This document shows, piece after piece, positions 1 to 11,644 of a stretch of 64,000 nt of DNA. The DNA comes from Coptis chinensis. Taxonomy: Eukaryota > Streptophyta > Magnoliopsida > Ranunculales > Ranunculaceae. Every line of letters begins with the position of its first letter. The stretch's first letter is position 1. The position numbers were made by a program, and so were the translations under genes. The notes beneath the pieces were generated by a model, which was given only the letters and a program-made list of their open reading frames with translations, searched no databases and was not told the origin of the DNA. Location: NCBI GenBank assembly GCA_015680905.1, contig CM027380.1, positions 37,440,001 to 37,504,000 on the forward strand, in the 5' to 3' direction.

Positions 1-315
1 GTCAACCCAAAAGGCATCACAGAAAACTCATACAACCCATACCAAGTTCTAAATGCATTCAAAGGAATACTCTTCTCTTCAACTCCCATCTGATAATAAC
101 CAGTCCTTAAATCAAACTTTGAAAATATCTGACCCCCTTTCAACCGGGTCCAACAAATCATCAATCCTAGGAAGCGGATACTTATTTTTTATAGTCACCG
201 GTTCAAATCCCCTCAAGTCAATACACATCCTCAAAGTACCATCCTTCTTGGAAACAAAATAGCGGTGCACCCCATGGTGAAGTTGCTTCGGTCGTATGAA
301 CCCGGTCATACACAC
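1..315 (-). pseudogene. Ty3/gypsy reverse transcriptase, N-terminal part
   Basis: Read on the minus strand, 112-315 encodes the start of a Ty3/gypsy reverse transcriptase: a KKDG-LRMCID segment, then [16 protein letters not shown], the conserved first blocks of the RT fingers. The frame is interrupted before and after, and the rest of pol lies beyond the left edge of the window. It belongs to the same minus-strand element as the protease, gag, primer-binding site and LTR between 499 and about 5270. It is a decayed transposon gene with no host function implied. Confidence 0.85.
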
Positions 316-498
316 CTTAAAAGATTTAGACCCATATACTCAAAAAGATATGGTTAAGCCAAAAAACAAAATCACTAAACATTAAACTCTTACCCCCTTC
401 CCCGAGTAATTCCTCGACTTGCACTTTCATTTTCGGCCCAAAAGCTTAGGTGCCAACCGTAAGCCGACTTTGAAACCGGTGCAGTCCCCAGAATAAGT

Positions 499-1366
499 CT
501 ATACTGAAACTCCACCTCCTCTTTTGGGTGGCAACCACGGAATCTCCTGAAAAACATCTTTGAAGTCTCTCACTACTTCCACATCATTGATATCCCTCGT
601 GGGTATCTCTATAGAACACGTGAAACTAGACATCACCAAGTCCTCCTTACTAACAACCGCGGTGTGAATCAACCTCGGCATGCCAGGTGTATTCACTATA
701 ACCTCCTTCCTCGCACAATCCAAGGTAACATGATAATGCGTCAACCAGTCCATACCAAGTATGAAATGGAAACCCTCAAACCCCAACACAATCAAGTCTA
801 CCATAAAGACACGGTCTAAGAAACACAACTTAAAACCTTTGCACTCGTCATATAAGGTAACAGAACCTCCTAATGGTGTCTCAACACACAAGGGCTTAGA
901 TAAAAGGGTAGTTTTAAAACTTTCTTTCTCAACATACTGACAAGATATAAAGGAATGTGAAGCACCCGAATCAAACAAAACTTTGAATATAAATTGAGAT
1001 GAACTAGGTACCTTCAACATTCCCAAGTCCTGGCATAGCTGCATAGGCTCTAGCACGAGTGATTGGTGTTGGTGCTCTGTTCTGCTGATTACCCTGCTTG
1101 GTAGGGCAATAACGAGATAAATGACCCACCTGCTTACACTCGGCAAGAAGCCCTTTTCAACAGAAACTATGGCTCGACGGCCACCGGGTGTCCGGTGCTG
1201 GTAAAAGCAATGCTGCTGGTCGATACGGAAAAGCAGGAGCTCAACCCTGAAGCTGGGGACCCTGCCTCTACCACTGATTCCCCTAAGGTCTATAGCCTCC
1301 AGTCTGCCCCGGTGGCCTATAACCACCCTGCTGTGCAAATCCTCCCTGGGGTCGGAATACACCCTG
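499..1366 (-). pseudogene. Ty3/gypsy zinc knuckle and aspartic protease
   Basis: A long minus-strand reading frame contains a retropepsin. The catalytic DSGASHSFIS motif is encoded near 958-985 and the downstream LGMDWL flap-type motif near 737-760. Just upstream, in another frame, the codons for C-QVGHLSRYC (about 1100-1145) are the remains of a CCHC zinc knuckle, so the gag-protease junction is frameshifted. In an intact element this enzyme processes the gag-pol polyprotein. Here the breaks between RT, protease and gag mark a dead copy. Confidence 0.82.
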
Positions 1367-2294
1367 CTAATGAAATCCTCCCTGAAACCCCTGGGATGGT
1401 GGTCTCTGAAATGGACCCCTCTGAGGTATATCATAAGGCCTAAACCTATTCTGCTGCCTGCTCTCAAAAGGCCTAGGACCAACAACTGGTATCTCACCAA
1501 ACTTCTTCTTCCCCCTCGACTCTCTTAGGGCTGCATTCTGTTCCTCATATCTCAATGCCAAGTCCAACTCACGATCAAAAGTGTCCCCGTCAAAAGGAAT
1601 CAACTTACTGGACAAGTAACTCTCTAACCCATGTATGAACTTTTGGTTTTTCTTCTTGTCAGTATCCACAAGATAGGGAGCAAACCTCGATAACTCATTA
1701 AACTTGGTCACATACCGATCCACGGACTTCCCGTCTTGAAATCAACTCGAGAACCTGTTGAGCCAACCGCTTTTTTATCGCCTCGGAATGAACTTACTCT
1801 CAAATCTAATCTTGAAGTCTTCCCAAGTCAAAGTTCTAGTGTCGGACTAGGGGTGAGAGCTCACCACCAAAACCTAGCCACGCCATCAAGTTGGTGAGTC
1901 ACCAACTCCTCGCTTTGAACCTCGAGAAGCTGCATACGCCAAATACATTTTCACAACTTTGAATCCAAGACTCACTGCAATCGCGATTCCCAACACCAAT
2001 GAAATCGCTGCCCACCAAGAGTACCAAACTCCTTATTAAGCTTTAGCAAAAGGATCTCCCCGAAACGGATGGTTATTCTGCATATAGCCCGCAACAACTT
2101 ATTCAACTGTCCTCCCGGACATCTCAGACGAGTGTTCACCGCAGTCCAAGAGTACCATTATTCGTGTCTCAACTATGATCTACAATTCAAACAAAACTCC
2201 CATTAATATTCACATATATCAAAAACTCTCAATCACTATAACCCATATTCCACATCCGAGGATCACTAAGACTTTCTAAATCTAAGCTAGCCTA
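1367..2294 (-). pseudogene. Ty3/gypsy gag (retrotransposon gag domain)
   Basis: The minus strand of 1367-1723 encodes the typical plant gag segment: V-KFNELSRFAPYLV, then KFIHGLES, then an ALRYEEQ stretch, followed by a basic, Gln/Pro-rich tail. Further upstream (1724-2294) only short frame-disrupted pieces of gag can be read. The gene sits directly inside the primer-binding site and 5-prime LTR, the normal gypsy order. It is a decayed capsid gene. Confidence 0.8.
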
Positions 2295-2307
2295 GGCTCT
2301 GATACCA
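2295..2307 (-). other. Primer-binding site of the gypsy element
   Basis: The minus strand reads TGGTATCAGAGCC, the standard plant retrotransposon site complementary to the 3-prime end of initiator tRNA-Met. It lies 3 nt inside an LTR that ends in ACA at 2311. This fixes the element's orientation (minus) and its internal LTR boundary. Confidence 0.9.
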
Positions 2308-3324
2308 AAATGTCATAGCCCGAATTTCTAAACAATAACAAAGCGAATATTTGAAATATACATATCTCAAACATCCCTATGTTCACTTGTTTAAAAACCC
2401 AGACTATGACAGGGTGGATACAACACACACAAAACCCTAAAAGCCCTATCATAAAAGAAACAACTTAAACTACACAATCCCCAGAATTATCCGCCATTAC
2501 TTTATTAAGGTATCATCCCGTCCAAACAAAACATCAAACAGACTCTCTGAATAATAGTCCTTACTACCATGTTCTCATGTCATGCTGAAAATATAAACTA
2601 CGTTATTACATCCTTTCAATAAGAATCAGACCTAACAAAAGAACTAACGGATTGCTCTAGGCAAGAATCCAAATCATACGCCGCGGTTCCACTGCTTTCC
2701 ACCTATGTTCCCAAGAACACACCCACGTTGCCAAAACAAAACAAACATGGATCAACAAAATGGAATTTGCTGGTATGAGTAGACTAACCACATATAAATA
2801 TTTCCAATCTTTACTTATCCAACTAACACTTTAAATCTATCATAACCTAATCATTCTCAGCTTGGAAGACAGGTAGTTCCGTCATCTCAATCGGCATAGT
2901 TTCTTCCCAAGCAAAACTTCTATTATAATAACTCATTCTAATAACTCGCTTTACTATCTAAATAATTGAAGTAAAACTTACCGATATCCACTGCTGTATA
3001 AGGGTAGGACCGCGTCCCTGCACAAAATATTATTAAGTCCTACCCTCCTGCAAAAGAAAGTTAGAAATTTTATATAACATATGTAGATATCCTTTTGGTA
3101 TTCGAAAGCAAGCCCAAACACACTTGCAGAATCAAATCAATTTATCTTCTCAATTAATCAATTTCTTTTCTTATACACCCACCCTTTAGTACCTATTCCA
3201 CGATTTTCACTCCACACATTTGCCAAATCACACATTCCCTGTGCCTCTCTCCCACAATCAATACCACCATATCATAGCCACCTCTAGGCTTTCATACACA
3301 TATTTCCATGACCTCTTTGGGCAC

Positions 3325-3660
3325 ATATACTCGAGTCATTCATGGCACATTCAATGAATACCTTAGGTCATTCCCCGCCACATTCAAGGAATACCTATCA
3401 TATCACTAATCCGCCATTCATGGCACATTCAATGAATGCCCCGGGTCATTCCCGCCACATTCAAGGAATACCCAACCCTACATTTCCGTTACCCAAGGAA
3501 TACAACTAACCCCTTAGTTAGTTCCTCTTTAGGGCGTAGTCCAAACAATCTGTAATTCATGGTACATTCAATGAATACTCAGGTCATTCATGGCACATTC
3601 AATGAATACCCATATATAACGCTAATGGGCCATTTATGGCACATTCAATAAATGCCCACC
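3325..3660. repeat. Imperfect repeat array in the gypsy LTR
   Basis: Units built on ATTCATGGCACATTCAATG and TCATTC-CCGCCACATTCAAGG alternate about eight times over 330 bp. Each half-unit carries ATTCA...TGAAT, so units are partly self-complementary. Confidence 0.75.
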
Positions 3661-4000
3661 TAACATATGACATTATCAGTCATAAAACTAAATTCCAAAA
3701 CTTGAGGCGTGGAGAGTTCTAAAAGGGTGCGGTAAATTTTGTTTACGCATTATTGAACTTTATTGCATAAATTATTTCAGAGAACGATGAAATATCTTGA
3801 TTCATGTATTTTTGGTTTACGCGTTATTAATTTCATAGATGTATAAGTGTCATAACGTTATATATCATAAAAGACTGAAATATCACAGAGTAGTAAATAC
3901 ACATACACAAGTATATTTAGAAAGGTCTTAGCCTAAAGTCCAGCATGATAATAGTCCTAAACCTATCCTAATAGACCGAATCATAATCCAAGTTAAAAAT

Positions 4001-4075
4001 CAACTCTGGTCAACTAGTCAAAGTCAACTCTTGTCAACAATCAAAGTCAACTCTGGTCAACAGTCAAAATCAACC
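4001..4075 (-). promoter_or_regulatory. Cluster of W-box-like TTGAC cores in the LTR
   Basis: Seven GTCAA pentamers (TTGAC on the element's coding strand) occur in 75 bp as three near-direct repeats of CAACTCTGGTCAA. TTGAC is the core of WRKY-bound W-boxes, and such clusters occur in stress-responsive plant LTR promoters. Any regulatory role here is inferred. Confidence 0.4.
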
Positions 4076-5270
4076 AACCCCAAACTCCTCTAACCCAAAA
4101 GCCCAAAACCAAAGGCCCAAAGTCAAAAACTTAAGGCCAAAAGAAAATCTAAAATTTAAAACACATAAGCCCACCCACGATTTGGCCCAATCCCAAATCG
4201 AAATTCACTGTTCATCTTCTTCCTCACAACAACTCCACCACCACAGCCACCACCATTGAACCCAGCGGTTGGGTTCCTTAAGAAAACCCCTACACACCTA
4301 TACCAACAAATCGTGATTCCATTATACGATGAAAAACTCGAATCGACGCCATTAATGGCTTCTCCGAGCTTCAAATGTACCCCAACCCACTACTTAAATC
4401 AACTCTCCAACTAATGTAAATTAACCTACAACAAAACCCCTACTACTTTAATTCATACCATAAACCCAATTCATTGATTCACAATTTTGTCCCTCCCAAC
4501 TGGACCTCCATTAACGCGCCTGTTCCAAAGCTTCCCCTCACCCAATCAAACCAAACACCAATTCAATACCCAACACTTCACCACCACAACCAAACATCAT
4601 CAATCAAAATTCAAACTAACCAGTACAACATCACCACAATGTTCCAACAAAACCAACATTCCAACACACAAGAAAATAGGACGTTTTGGGTTCTGAGGTT
4701 GACGCCATTAACAATCGGTGTCAAGGCTTCGACAACTCAATGCTAAAATTCGTCATAGTTTATTTACTGTAGTATTTTAAAGTTTTGTATCTAACAGCCG
4801 ACACCATTATTAACAGAGTTTACAATATCTCAAATATGGAAAACAGTATTCCTGATATGATTAGCATAAACAAATAATTAAACAAAATAAACATCGTCAG
4901 ACTACTCACTGTTTATAAACCGAACAGCTTTCCGAAAGCGGGAAAAATCCCGAAAGACCGAAGTCGACTGTTGCGCGAAAGGACAATCTTTCTCGTTCAA
5001 AACCTTTTCTTCTTTCAGTAAAACTCCCATTTTTTTTTTTCTAAAACTCTCGCTGTGTTTTTCCCTAAAAACTCTACGTGAGAAACCCCTTTTTATTTTT
5101 TGTTTTAAAAAAACTAACCGAAAAACAAGGATAACACTTATCTAGTTACTTACGGGACTTTTATCCCTAAGCTGATAGTTATCCTATATATGTTTTATCT
5201 ATTTTCATTATTATTATTATTATTATTAATATTACTATTATTATAGGAAAAGCAAATAAAAGACTGGGTG

Positions 5271-5394
5271 TTATATTAATGGTCATGACCTCAGAGGCCG
5301 GTTATTAGTAATGAAGGAAATGATAGAAAAGAATAACAAACACCCTTGTGTCGTCTAATGTCGTGGTGCAGTGTTCACCTATCAGTATCACTTG
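5271..5394. other. Unassigned junction sequence
   Basis: This lies between the gypsy LTR and the duplicated CSLE 3-prime flank. No coding or repeat signal was recognised, and copies B and C do not share it. Confidence 0.4.
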
Positions 5395-5735
5395 GTCTCC
5401 CCCTTCAAGTGGTTGGCTTACTCTAAACAGAAATGGATCACTTAGGCGGAATGCTGCTGGGTATGAGGTGTGATAACGATGAAACTGGTGACTCTTCATT
5501 TCTTTTACTTTGGTTGTACAGAGCGAGATATCACTGTTGTTCGTTTATATGGTAGCAATTCTGAAAGGAACTGAAGCTTCTGTGCAGTAGGAATAACAAG
5601 TTAGGGATCTACTATGATTCATTATCATCTGTCTGAATCAGGACTTTGGCACATGATGTTAATGACAATGAAGTATGTGTTGTAGAATTCAGGGATGTGC
5701 TCATTAGAACATATATTGACAAGGCAACTTGGTAG
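5395..5735 (+). pseudogene. RNase H-like (RVT_3) pseudogene, copy A
   Basis: This matches the clearer copy at 50190-50590, where GWLTLNRDESLRRNAAGYGG and a following GEFLIS segment can be read. Those are the opening of the plant RNase H-like domain found in LINE remnants and stand-alone genes. Copy A has several indels and no usable frame. It is part of a unit (this pseudogene plus a CSLE 3-prime end) present three times in the window. Confidence 0.65.
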
Positions 5736-6097
5736 ATGATCATCTAGCTAACGTAAGTAGCAATGAGGATTGTATTTTGTTTCTGTGCTATTTATTAGCA
5801 AAAGAGGATCTGAAGTTTAAATTTATTAGTTTGGTACAACGCTTTGGGCAAGTATATACACTCCAATTTGAAGTCACTAGAAAATTGATTTGTACGTAGT
5901 CGCCGCTTGCTTCTGCCACACCAATCATTTGTCCAGTTCCTACTACTCGGAAAATGCAAATCAGTGTTGTCAGCCATAACATTTACATCACTTTTTCATA
6001 AGTACTCAGTAACTGTCTCTTTCAAGTTTCAAGAATTGAACGCCCACTCAAATTTTACAACTTCTCTAATTTAAAGAAAACTAAATCAAAATGTAGC
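5736..6097. other. CSLE A 3-prime flank, shared with copies B and C
   Basis: This sequence downstream of the CSLE A stop recurs at 50590-50988 and 62590-62950, including GGTAGATGATCATCTAGC and TTTGGTACAACGCTTTGG. It probably holds the 3-prime UTR and downstream region of the duplicated gene. No separate gene was seen. Confidence 0.6.
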
Positions 6098-9000
6098 TTA
6101 GTACAAGATTAAGAAACATACTGTCAGAGATAAAACAATAGATTTAACCGTGACAGAGGTTGGCATGCGGCCATTGTCTTTGCGGAAGAAAAGTCCCCGG
6201 TATAAAGGTTGATTGAGAATAACTATAAGCCCAGTTAGAAGTATTTGCAAAAACATTGATTGCAAATCATTGATATCTCTAGTTTTAATTATTCTGTTGA
6301 GTCCCCCAGCTAAGCTAAACAAGTTGAGCAGTGCGAGGGTTGCTAGGATTGTGAACATGGGAGAAGAGTTTCCGAACTCAAAGATATCTTTTTCATACCT
6401 CTGGGACACATCCTGGTCAGACACCTTGGCAGTGATCTCAAATGCTGAATTCGTATACCCAAGCAACTTTAAGCAGGTGTCAACGAAGCTGAAGAAATAA
6501 GAAGTTGTTCTTTTATACATCCACATTCTTTGTTCATTCCACCAACTTTGAAATGTGCCGCCACACAAAAGGAATTCAATTAAGCTATACGTGTTTTCAG
6601 TTATGATCACATATGCGAATGGTAAAAACCATGGGCTTGAAATCTGAAGGAAGAATGCACGTAGATTGATTAGTTTATTAGCCTTGACCTAAGTTTCAAC
6701 ATTCGGATATTAAAATTAAAAGAATACGAAGAAGCAACAGCACGACCAGAACAAGCTTCCTATCTTAATAATTGGTCGAAAAAACAAAAACAATCTTTTA
6801 GATGGTAGCAGTTACCCTAACAGTTGCTTATGTGCACTTGCATGTTAACATATAAATACACAATTATGTATGTAAGTGAAACCTAAAATTGATTAACCCA
6901 AAAAACTTAAACCAAAGGAAAACAGAAAAGATGTACGCTTACCCTTGGAAACAAGGAGACACCCTTGAGGAGAAAAAGGGGTGGGACGACACTATAAAAT
7001 AAGGTTGGTAAGCAGTTTGGGGCCCATAAGCAGTAGCTACAATATCCCATCAGGAGTCCTAGTTTGATCCTTCCAACACCCTGTGATAAGGGACCATACT
7101 TGGATAGTATTATTTGAAAGTCACCTTCAGACCATCTCTTGTGTTGCACAAGTGTCTGTGCTAATGTGATCGGAGCGATACCAAAGAATCCCGTCCTTGT
7201 TGGATAGAAATAGACAGACTTCCATCCACGACATTGAATTGCTAGCCCAGTTATCACATCCTCAACAGGACAGCCATACTTTAATCCCATCTGTATAAAG
7301 TTTTACCAAGTCAAAAGAAAGTATCATTCTACTGTGTGCGAGCCTTAAGTATGAAATATAGACAGATATACTGACCTCTTTCCCCCATTCAGTACCCTTC
7401 TCAGAGGTGCAATCTGCAAGGATCTTTGTCTGCTCTTCTAGTTCATTTATACTTTCTTGTACTCTGTTGTCAATACTTTTCACAAATTCAACTTTATATT
7501 CCTTGCTGTACTTCCTCCCGCAGAGTGTCTCTCTCCTGTGAAAGCACCCTGTGCCAATATAGAGTGGTCCTCCAAAACCATCTAGACCCGGAAACTCCAT
7601 CTTTTAAAAAATAAATAAAACAATAACAGTTCAGAGACGCACCAAACAAAAACCATAGAAGTATGAAAGCTCTTCATGGTACTAACTTCCTGAATTACAA
7701 TCAATGTTGGAAACTAAACCAAATGAAGTGTACTAGTCTGATGCAGGTGCAACATACCTCTGGGTTAAACACACCATCTGAAATCACTGAAATTTAATAA
7801 TCAATGGAGGGGCAAAACAGTCATAAAAAAGTTAAGGGCAATATCGTCATAAAAATTGGACCAAGAGTCACACATAAAAAAATATTATAGTGCTATTGCA
7901 GTACTGTAGGTGAGAGCCGGAACTTTTAAAGTAGTTAAGATTGGTGTTTTTAGAACCTATTATCTGTGTGTGCATGTATTAGTAGTTAATGAATGTACCT
8001 AGATAGTCTAAGACTGTGTTGCATGGGTACGGGACGGAGTGTCTGGTTTGGACACGGGTATGACAATTTGGACACGGCGAGATCTGAGAATTAGGGTCTG
8101 TTTTGCTTGTGTCTGGATGTCCGTGTCCGTGTGTCCGTACCGTGTCTGCACGCAATACAAAGGAAATTAGAGCGTACCCATGCAACAGAGGTCTAAGAGT
8201 GAAGAGTCTAAGTTATTTTCTAAGCTATAGAGTAACCTAAGTAATCATGTCATATGTATAGAGTGAAGTTTCTAAAGGAATTAGAGTTAAAGACACTTCT
8301 ATAGTGAGTAATCAGAAACTCACCTTCATTCCAACAATCAAAGAACCGCCATAGGTATCATTGTTGGTCAGATTGTTGAAGCACTGAGGATATTGTACGA
8401 AAGCAATCTCATGGCCTTGTTTTTCATCCATGAAGAAACACAATGCATCTCTCACCGATTCAGAGTTGTTGGAATACATGTCACAGTCAACGTTCAGAAT
8501 AATTGTCCCATTACTTATCTTTGATGACACCCTTATCTACATAAAAATGTTATCAAATGTGAACTTCTAAGCATGTGTTAACCATGAATTGTAACTACAA
8601 ATGGTGTATTGATTCTAAAGCTTATATTACCAACGCATTCATTGCTCCAGCTTTAAAGTTATGAGGGTGACTGGGTCTCTTCTCTCGTGCCAAGTAAACC
8701 AACGTTGGCAAAGGAACTCCATCAATATCAATGGCAGAAGGATTTCTTCTGTCAATTAGTACCTAAAGGAATAAAATAACATTTACGAGTATGCTAAGGA
8801 AGTATGTTCATATCTACCGTGAAGCTGTCTATTGGAATATGTATGGTCTGGTACCTGAAGAATTGTTTGGTGGTCACGTGGAGATGAAACTGAGTCCCAT
8901 TCAGAGAATCCTTTGTGTTTTATTCGACTATCTTCTGGAATTCGACCCAACTTAGATGCTGTTTCAATTTGATGCTCCATTGACTCGTACAATTTCTATA

Positions 9001-11644
9001 ATATCCAAAGGAAAAATGTATGCAAATGAAAAAATAAAAATAAATAGTACAACACAGTACGTACAGTAACACACTAGAGGTGTCAACTCTTGCTAATTAA
9101 GAATGAAGAATTATTTTGTGTAGACATTCATTTTAAAAAGCAGTGTGCTTGTCATCCATTTATTCTGTTTCTGGGTTGACACTTAATCTTTTATGTAGAT
9201 TACTAAAAACACAATCAAATAAAAGAAATAATACAAATAAGGGTGAACTAGTATTACCCCCACTAGATGAGCCAATTAGAATTTCCCCCCACTAGATGGG
9301 AAATTAGGGTCTCCCCCCTAAATACACACAAAAAAAATTCGGTCAACCCACTTTGACTTTTTTTTTGTGTGTATTTAGAGGGGAGACCCTAATTTCTCAT
9401 CTAGTGGGGGGAAATCCTAATTGGCTCATCTAGTGGGGGGTAATACTAGTTAACCCTACAAATAATACAGAAGGTGAAAATGCACACTTTTTCAAAAGTT
9501 TTTTGAAAAATGTCAAGGGAAAGGATGATTTACTAGTCGTCTCTCATGTCTCTCGCGAATTGAGAATGTGCACCTTGCTGCAGTATGCCATCATATAATA
9601 ATAAGAATAAGAATAATACTACAAAAAACGTACCTTAATGGATGACAAAACCTTATTATCAACAGGTGGGTCAGACTTTGTAGAGAAATAAGCAGCCGGG
9701 GACCTTGGTTCGATGTTGAACTTCTTGCTGAAAGGTATCCAATGCTTGGCGAACTGAGCGGCCTCGAGGAGAGCATAGAAGGTCAAATCTGACCCACCGT
9801 CGTCGGATACATACACACTCAACTTCTCAGTCGGGTAATTGTACGCCATAACTGATAAGACGGTATTGATCACCATCATAGGTGGCTCTATCGTTGGGTC
9901 CGCAGTACATACAAATATGTCCACCCCCGGCAACTTGTCCTCGTATCTGTTTCATCAACATTTGGGGTCTTCACATTTTTTTTAATTTTCATTTTTGAAC
10001 AACACTTGAGGAGCGTTTTTCTTTTTTTTTGTTTTTCAGCCTATCTTCAATTTTCCGACATAACTAATTAATAATTAGGTGCAATAATTACTAATAAGTT
10101 GATGAGCACACCTTTAAAAAAAAAAAAAAAAAATGGGACCATCTGCAAAAACATGTAGCTGGCTTACTAAGAATGGTAAATTTTAAGGCTGCTTGGAGAT
10201 TCAATTATGGCAGCGGTAATGGAGCCAGATGCTTGACCAAATGAGCATAAAATTGTTGAAACCATAGTATAAAATTTTGGGATATGAGTATTTATCGATA
10301 TTTAATTTTTTGATATGTATCGTAAATATATCTTTTTGTTTGGAGATATTTTATATTGTTTCATATTTAAAATATCGACAAATATTGTGAATATTTCTTG
10401 ATATATTACAATATATCATTTATATTTATTTGAAATATAATGATAAATATTAAATAAAATTGTTACCTACATCAAATATCTCCAAATATCAACAATATTT
10501 TCAATATTTTCAATATTTATAGTCTTATATATCACAATATTTATATATCTTTTGCTGAAATCTAAATAAATATCATCATATTTTGTACTCCAATTTGAAA
10601 CAACACTAAATGACAAACAAAATTACAGTAAAAGAAATCTCACTACCATAGTATCATCCAAAGATGAGTTGTTGCCTTTGGCATATGGTACTTTGGTGCA
10701 ACTTGATTTTGTTGTTGACTGGTTAGTGTCAGGCACTCAGGTCACACCACTGCCAAACCTACGGCCTACAGTCCTACACACATAAACCTAAGGCTACACA
10801 CATAAACCGAAGGCCTACAGTCCAACACATACCCTCACAGATCTCTCATTCTCTCATCCTAAAAGCCACCACCGAATCACTGATATTAGGGGTGAGAGTC
10901 CAGTTGATCAATTGGATTTGGAAGATGCGGGACTATTTATTCGGTCCACACACCCAAGTTGGGTATTTGGTATCTTAATGCGACCTATTCCAGGCAAACT
11001 CTGTATTTTAATCTAGAATAATCTTGGACAACTAAACGGATTCACATGCTTTTTCCTCAAACGACATTGGTTTATACTTTATAGTTTATAGTCTCTCAAA
11101 GGCTGATTAGCATTTGGGACTTGTCGGTAGAGTCAACGACATAGATAATCTAATCCTTAATGATTAGTGAGTAAACTTAAGGCGAAAAAAAAAAAAAAAA
11201 AATAATCACATATTCACATCGTATAGACTTCTGGAAATCATCTATCAAACTCTTGCCTTCAAAATTAGTTATGTAAAGAGAACGAGTGTCAAAAAAAGTA
11301 GCTAGCCTACCTAGGAAGAACTTTGAACTGAGTCTGAGCAGGCAGAGTAGTTTGATTGGTTACCTGTGAGAGAGTCTGTCTCTGAAGGTATAACGATATA
11401 CACGATTCCAACGAACAGATTGAGTCAAGACCCAGTAAAGACCGAACCACAGTTCTGCCAGGAACATGAAGATCCAAACCCATCTTTCTTCAATTTTCAC
11501 TGGTACATGAGTTATTCTATAGACCCATATCATGCTGATACCAAGGAACATGGAAATGGAAAACAATCTGTATGCATTTTTACCCTTCCCTTCCTTTGTC
11601 TCAAAGAGTGGAAGATATCCTTCTCCCTCACTCCCACTTCCCAT
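6098..11644 (-). CDS. CSLE: Cellulose synthase-like protein E, copy A (8 exons)
   Basis: Membrane glycosyltransferase of family GT2, cellulose synthase superfamily, E subgroup. It is expected in Golgi or plasma membrane and its product is not firmly established. Exons on the minus strand: 11644-11364, 9946-9634, 8995-8855, 8762-8631, 8536-8324, 7600-7376, 7290-6943, 6643-6098. All introns are GT-AG and the total is 2199 nt, 732 aa, the usual length. Two N-terminal membrane helices lie in exon 1. Catalytic motifs are VSDDGG (about 140-145), DCD (306-308), VED (444-446) and QHKRW (484-488). The C-terminal membrane helices are in exons 7-8. I chose [15 protein letters not shown] as the start because family members begin this way; an in-frame Met lies 13 codons upstream. 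Oddity: a solo LTR sits inside exon 5, so the last four exon-5 codons (V-G-M-K) come from LTR sequence and its GTGAGT donor. Copy B has V-I-Q-E. Confidence 0.92.
7705..8336. mobile_element. Solo LTR inserted in CSLE A exon 5
   Basis: A 632-bp insertion starts TGTTGGAA and ends TTCCAACA, the inverted TG...CA ends of a copia-type LTR. It is flanked by the 5-bp duplication ATCAA (7700-7704 and 8337-8341). Copy B has the uninterrupted site near 52680-52690. No internal retrotransposon region remains. On the gene strand, the LTR's last 13 nt (8336-8324) are read as exon and followed by GTGAGT, while the ancestral donor GTTAGT persists at 7686-7681. Confidence 0.85.
8008..8197. mobile_element. MITE nested in the solo LTR
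   Basis: About 190 bp with imperfect terminal inverted repeats that share GTTGCATGGGTACG, and possible 3-bp duplications AGT (8005-8007, 8198-8200). The interior is rich in GTGTCCGTGTCC-type repeats. It is nonautonomous and the family is not assigned. Confidence 0.55.
9241..9456. mobile_element. Fold-back MITE in CSLE A intron 2 (9-bp TSD)
   Basis: A 216-bp, almost perfect hairpin. Two arms of about 90 bp start with GGGT-AACTAGTATTACCCC and meet at a short loop around 9340-9365. It is flanked by identical 9-bp duplications TACAAATAA (9232-9240, 9457-9465), which points to a Mutator-type transposase. CSLE B intron 2 lacks the element. Confidence 0.88.
10263..10593. mobile_element. AT-rich hAT-type MITE in CSLE A intron 1
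   Basis: This 331-bp element starts CATAGTATAAAATTTT and ends ATTTTGTACTCCAA, with 7-of-8 matching duplications GTTGAAAC/TTTGAAAC. The interior is dense in ATATCGATA-like words. The equivalent site in CSLE B intron 1 (around 60930-60945) is empty. The element at 37139-37507 is the same family in opposite orientation. Confidence 0.7.
10594..11363. other. CSLE A intron 1, distal part
   Basis: Intronic sequence largely collinear with 60930-61544 in copy B. It includes a poly-A run at 11187-11202. No gene was seen. Confidence 0.6.

Larger units (their letters stand above)
2311..5270 (-). mobile_element. 5-prime LTR of Ty3/gypsy element (long LTR)
   Basis: Starting next to the primer-binding site, about 3 kb of non-coding sequence runs to near 5270. 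On the minus strand it begins around ATAACACCCAGTCTTT, a start typical of plant gypsy LTRs. The outer boundary is approximate because the canonical TG and a target duplication are not clear. The LTR contains an imperfect repeat array (3325-3660), a cluster of TTGAC cores (4001-4075), poly-T runs (5030-5042, 5090-5108) and a TTA microsatellite (5206-5240). Short reading frames here look like chance. Confidence 0.65.

Noticed and set aside
4156-4374. Open frames on both strands at 4156-4750
   Set aside because: Inside the gypsy LTR; Asn/Thr/Gln-rich or Gly-rich translations of biased sequence, no domain.
7979-8185. 68-codon frame in CSLE A intron 5
   Set aside because: Lies within the nested MITE and its repeated GTGTCCGTGTCC words.
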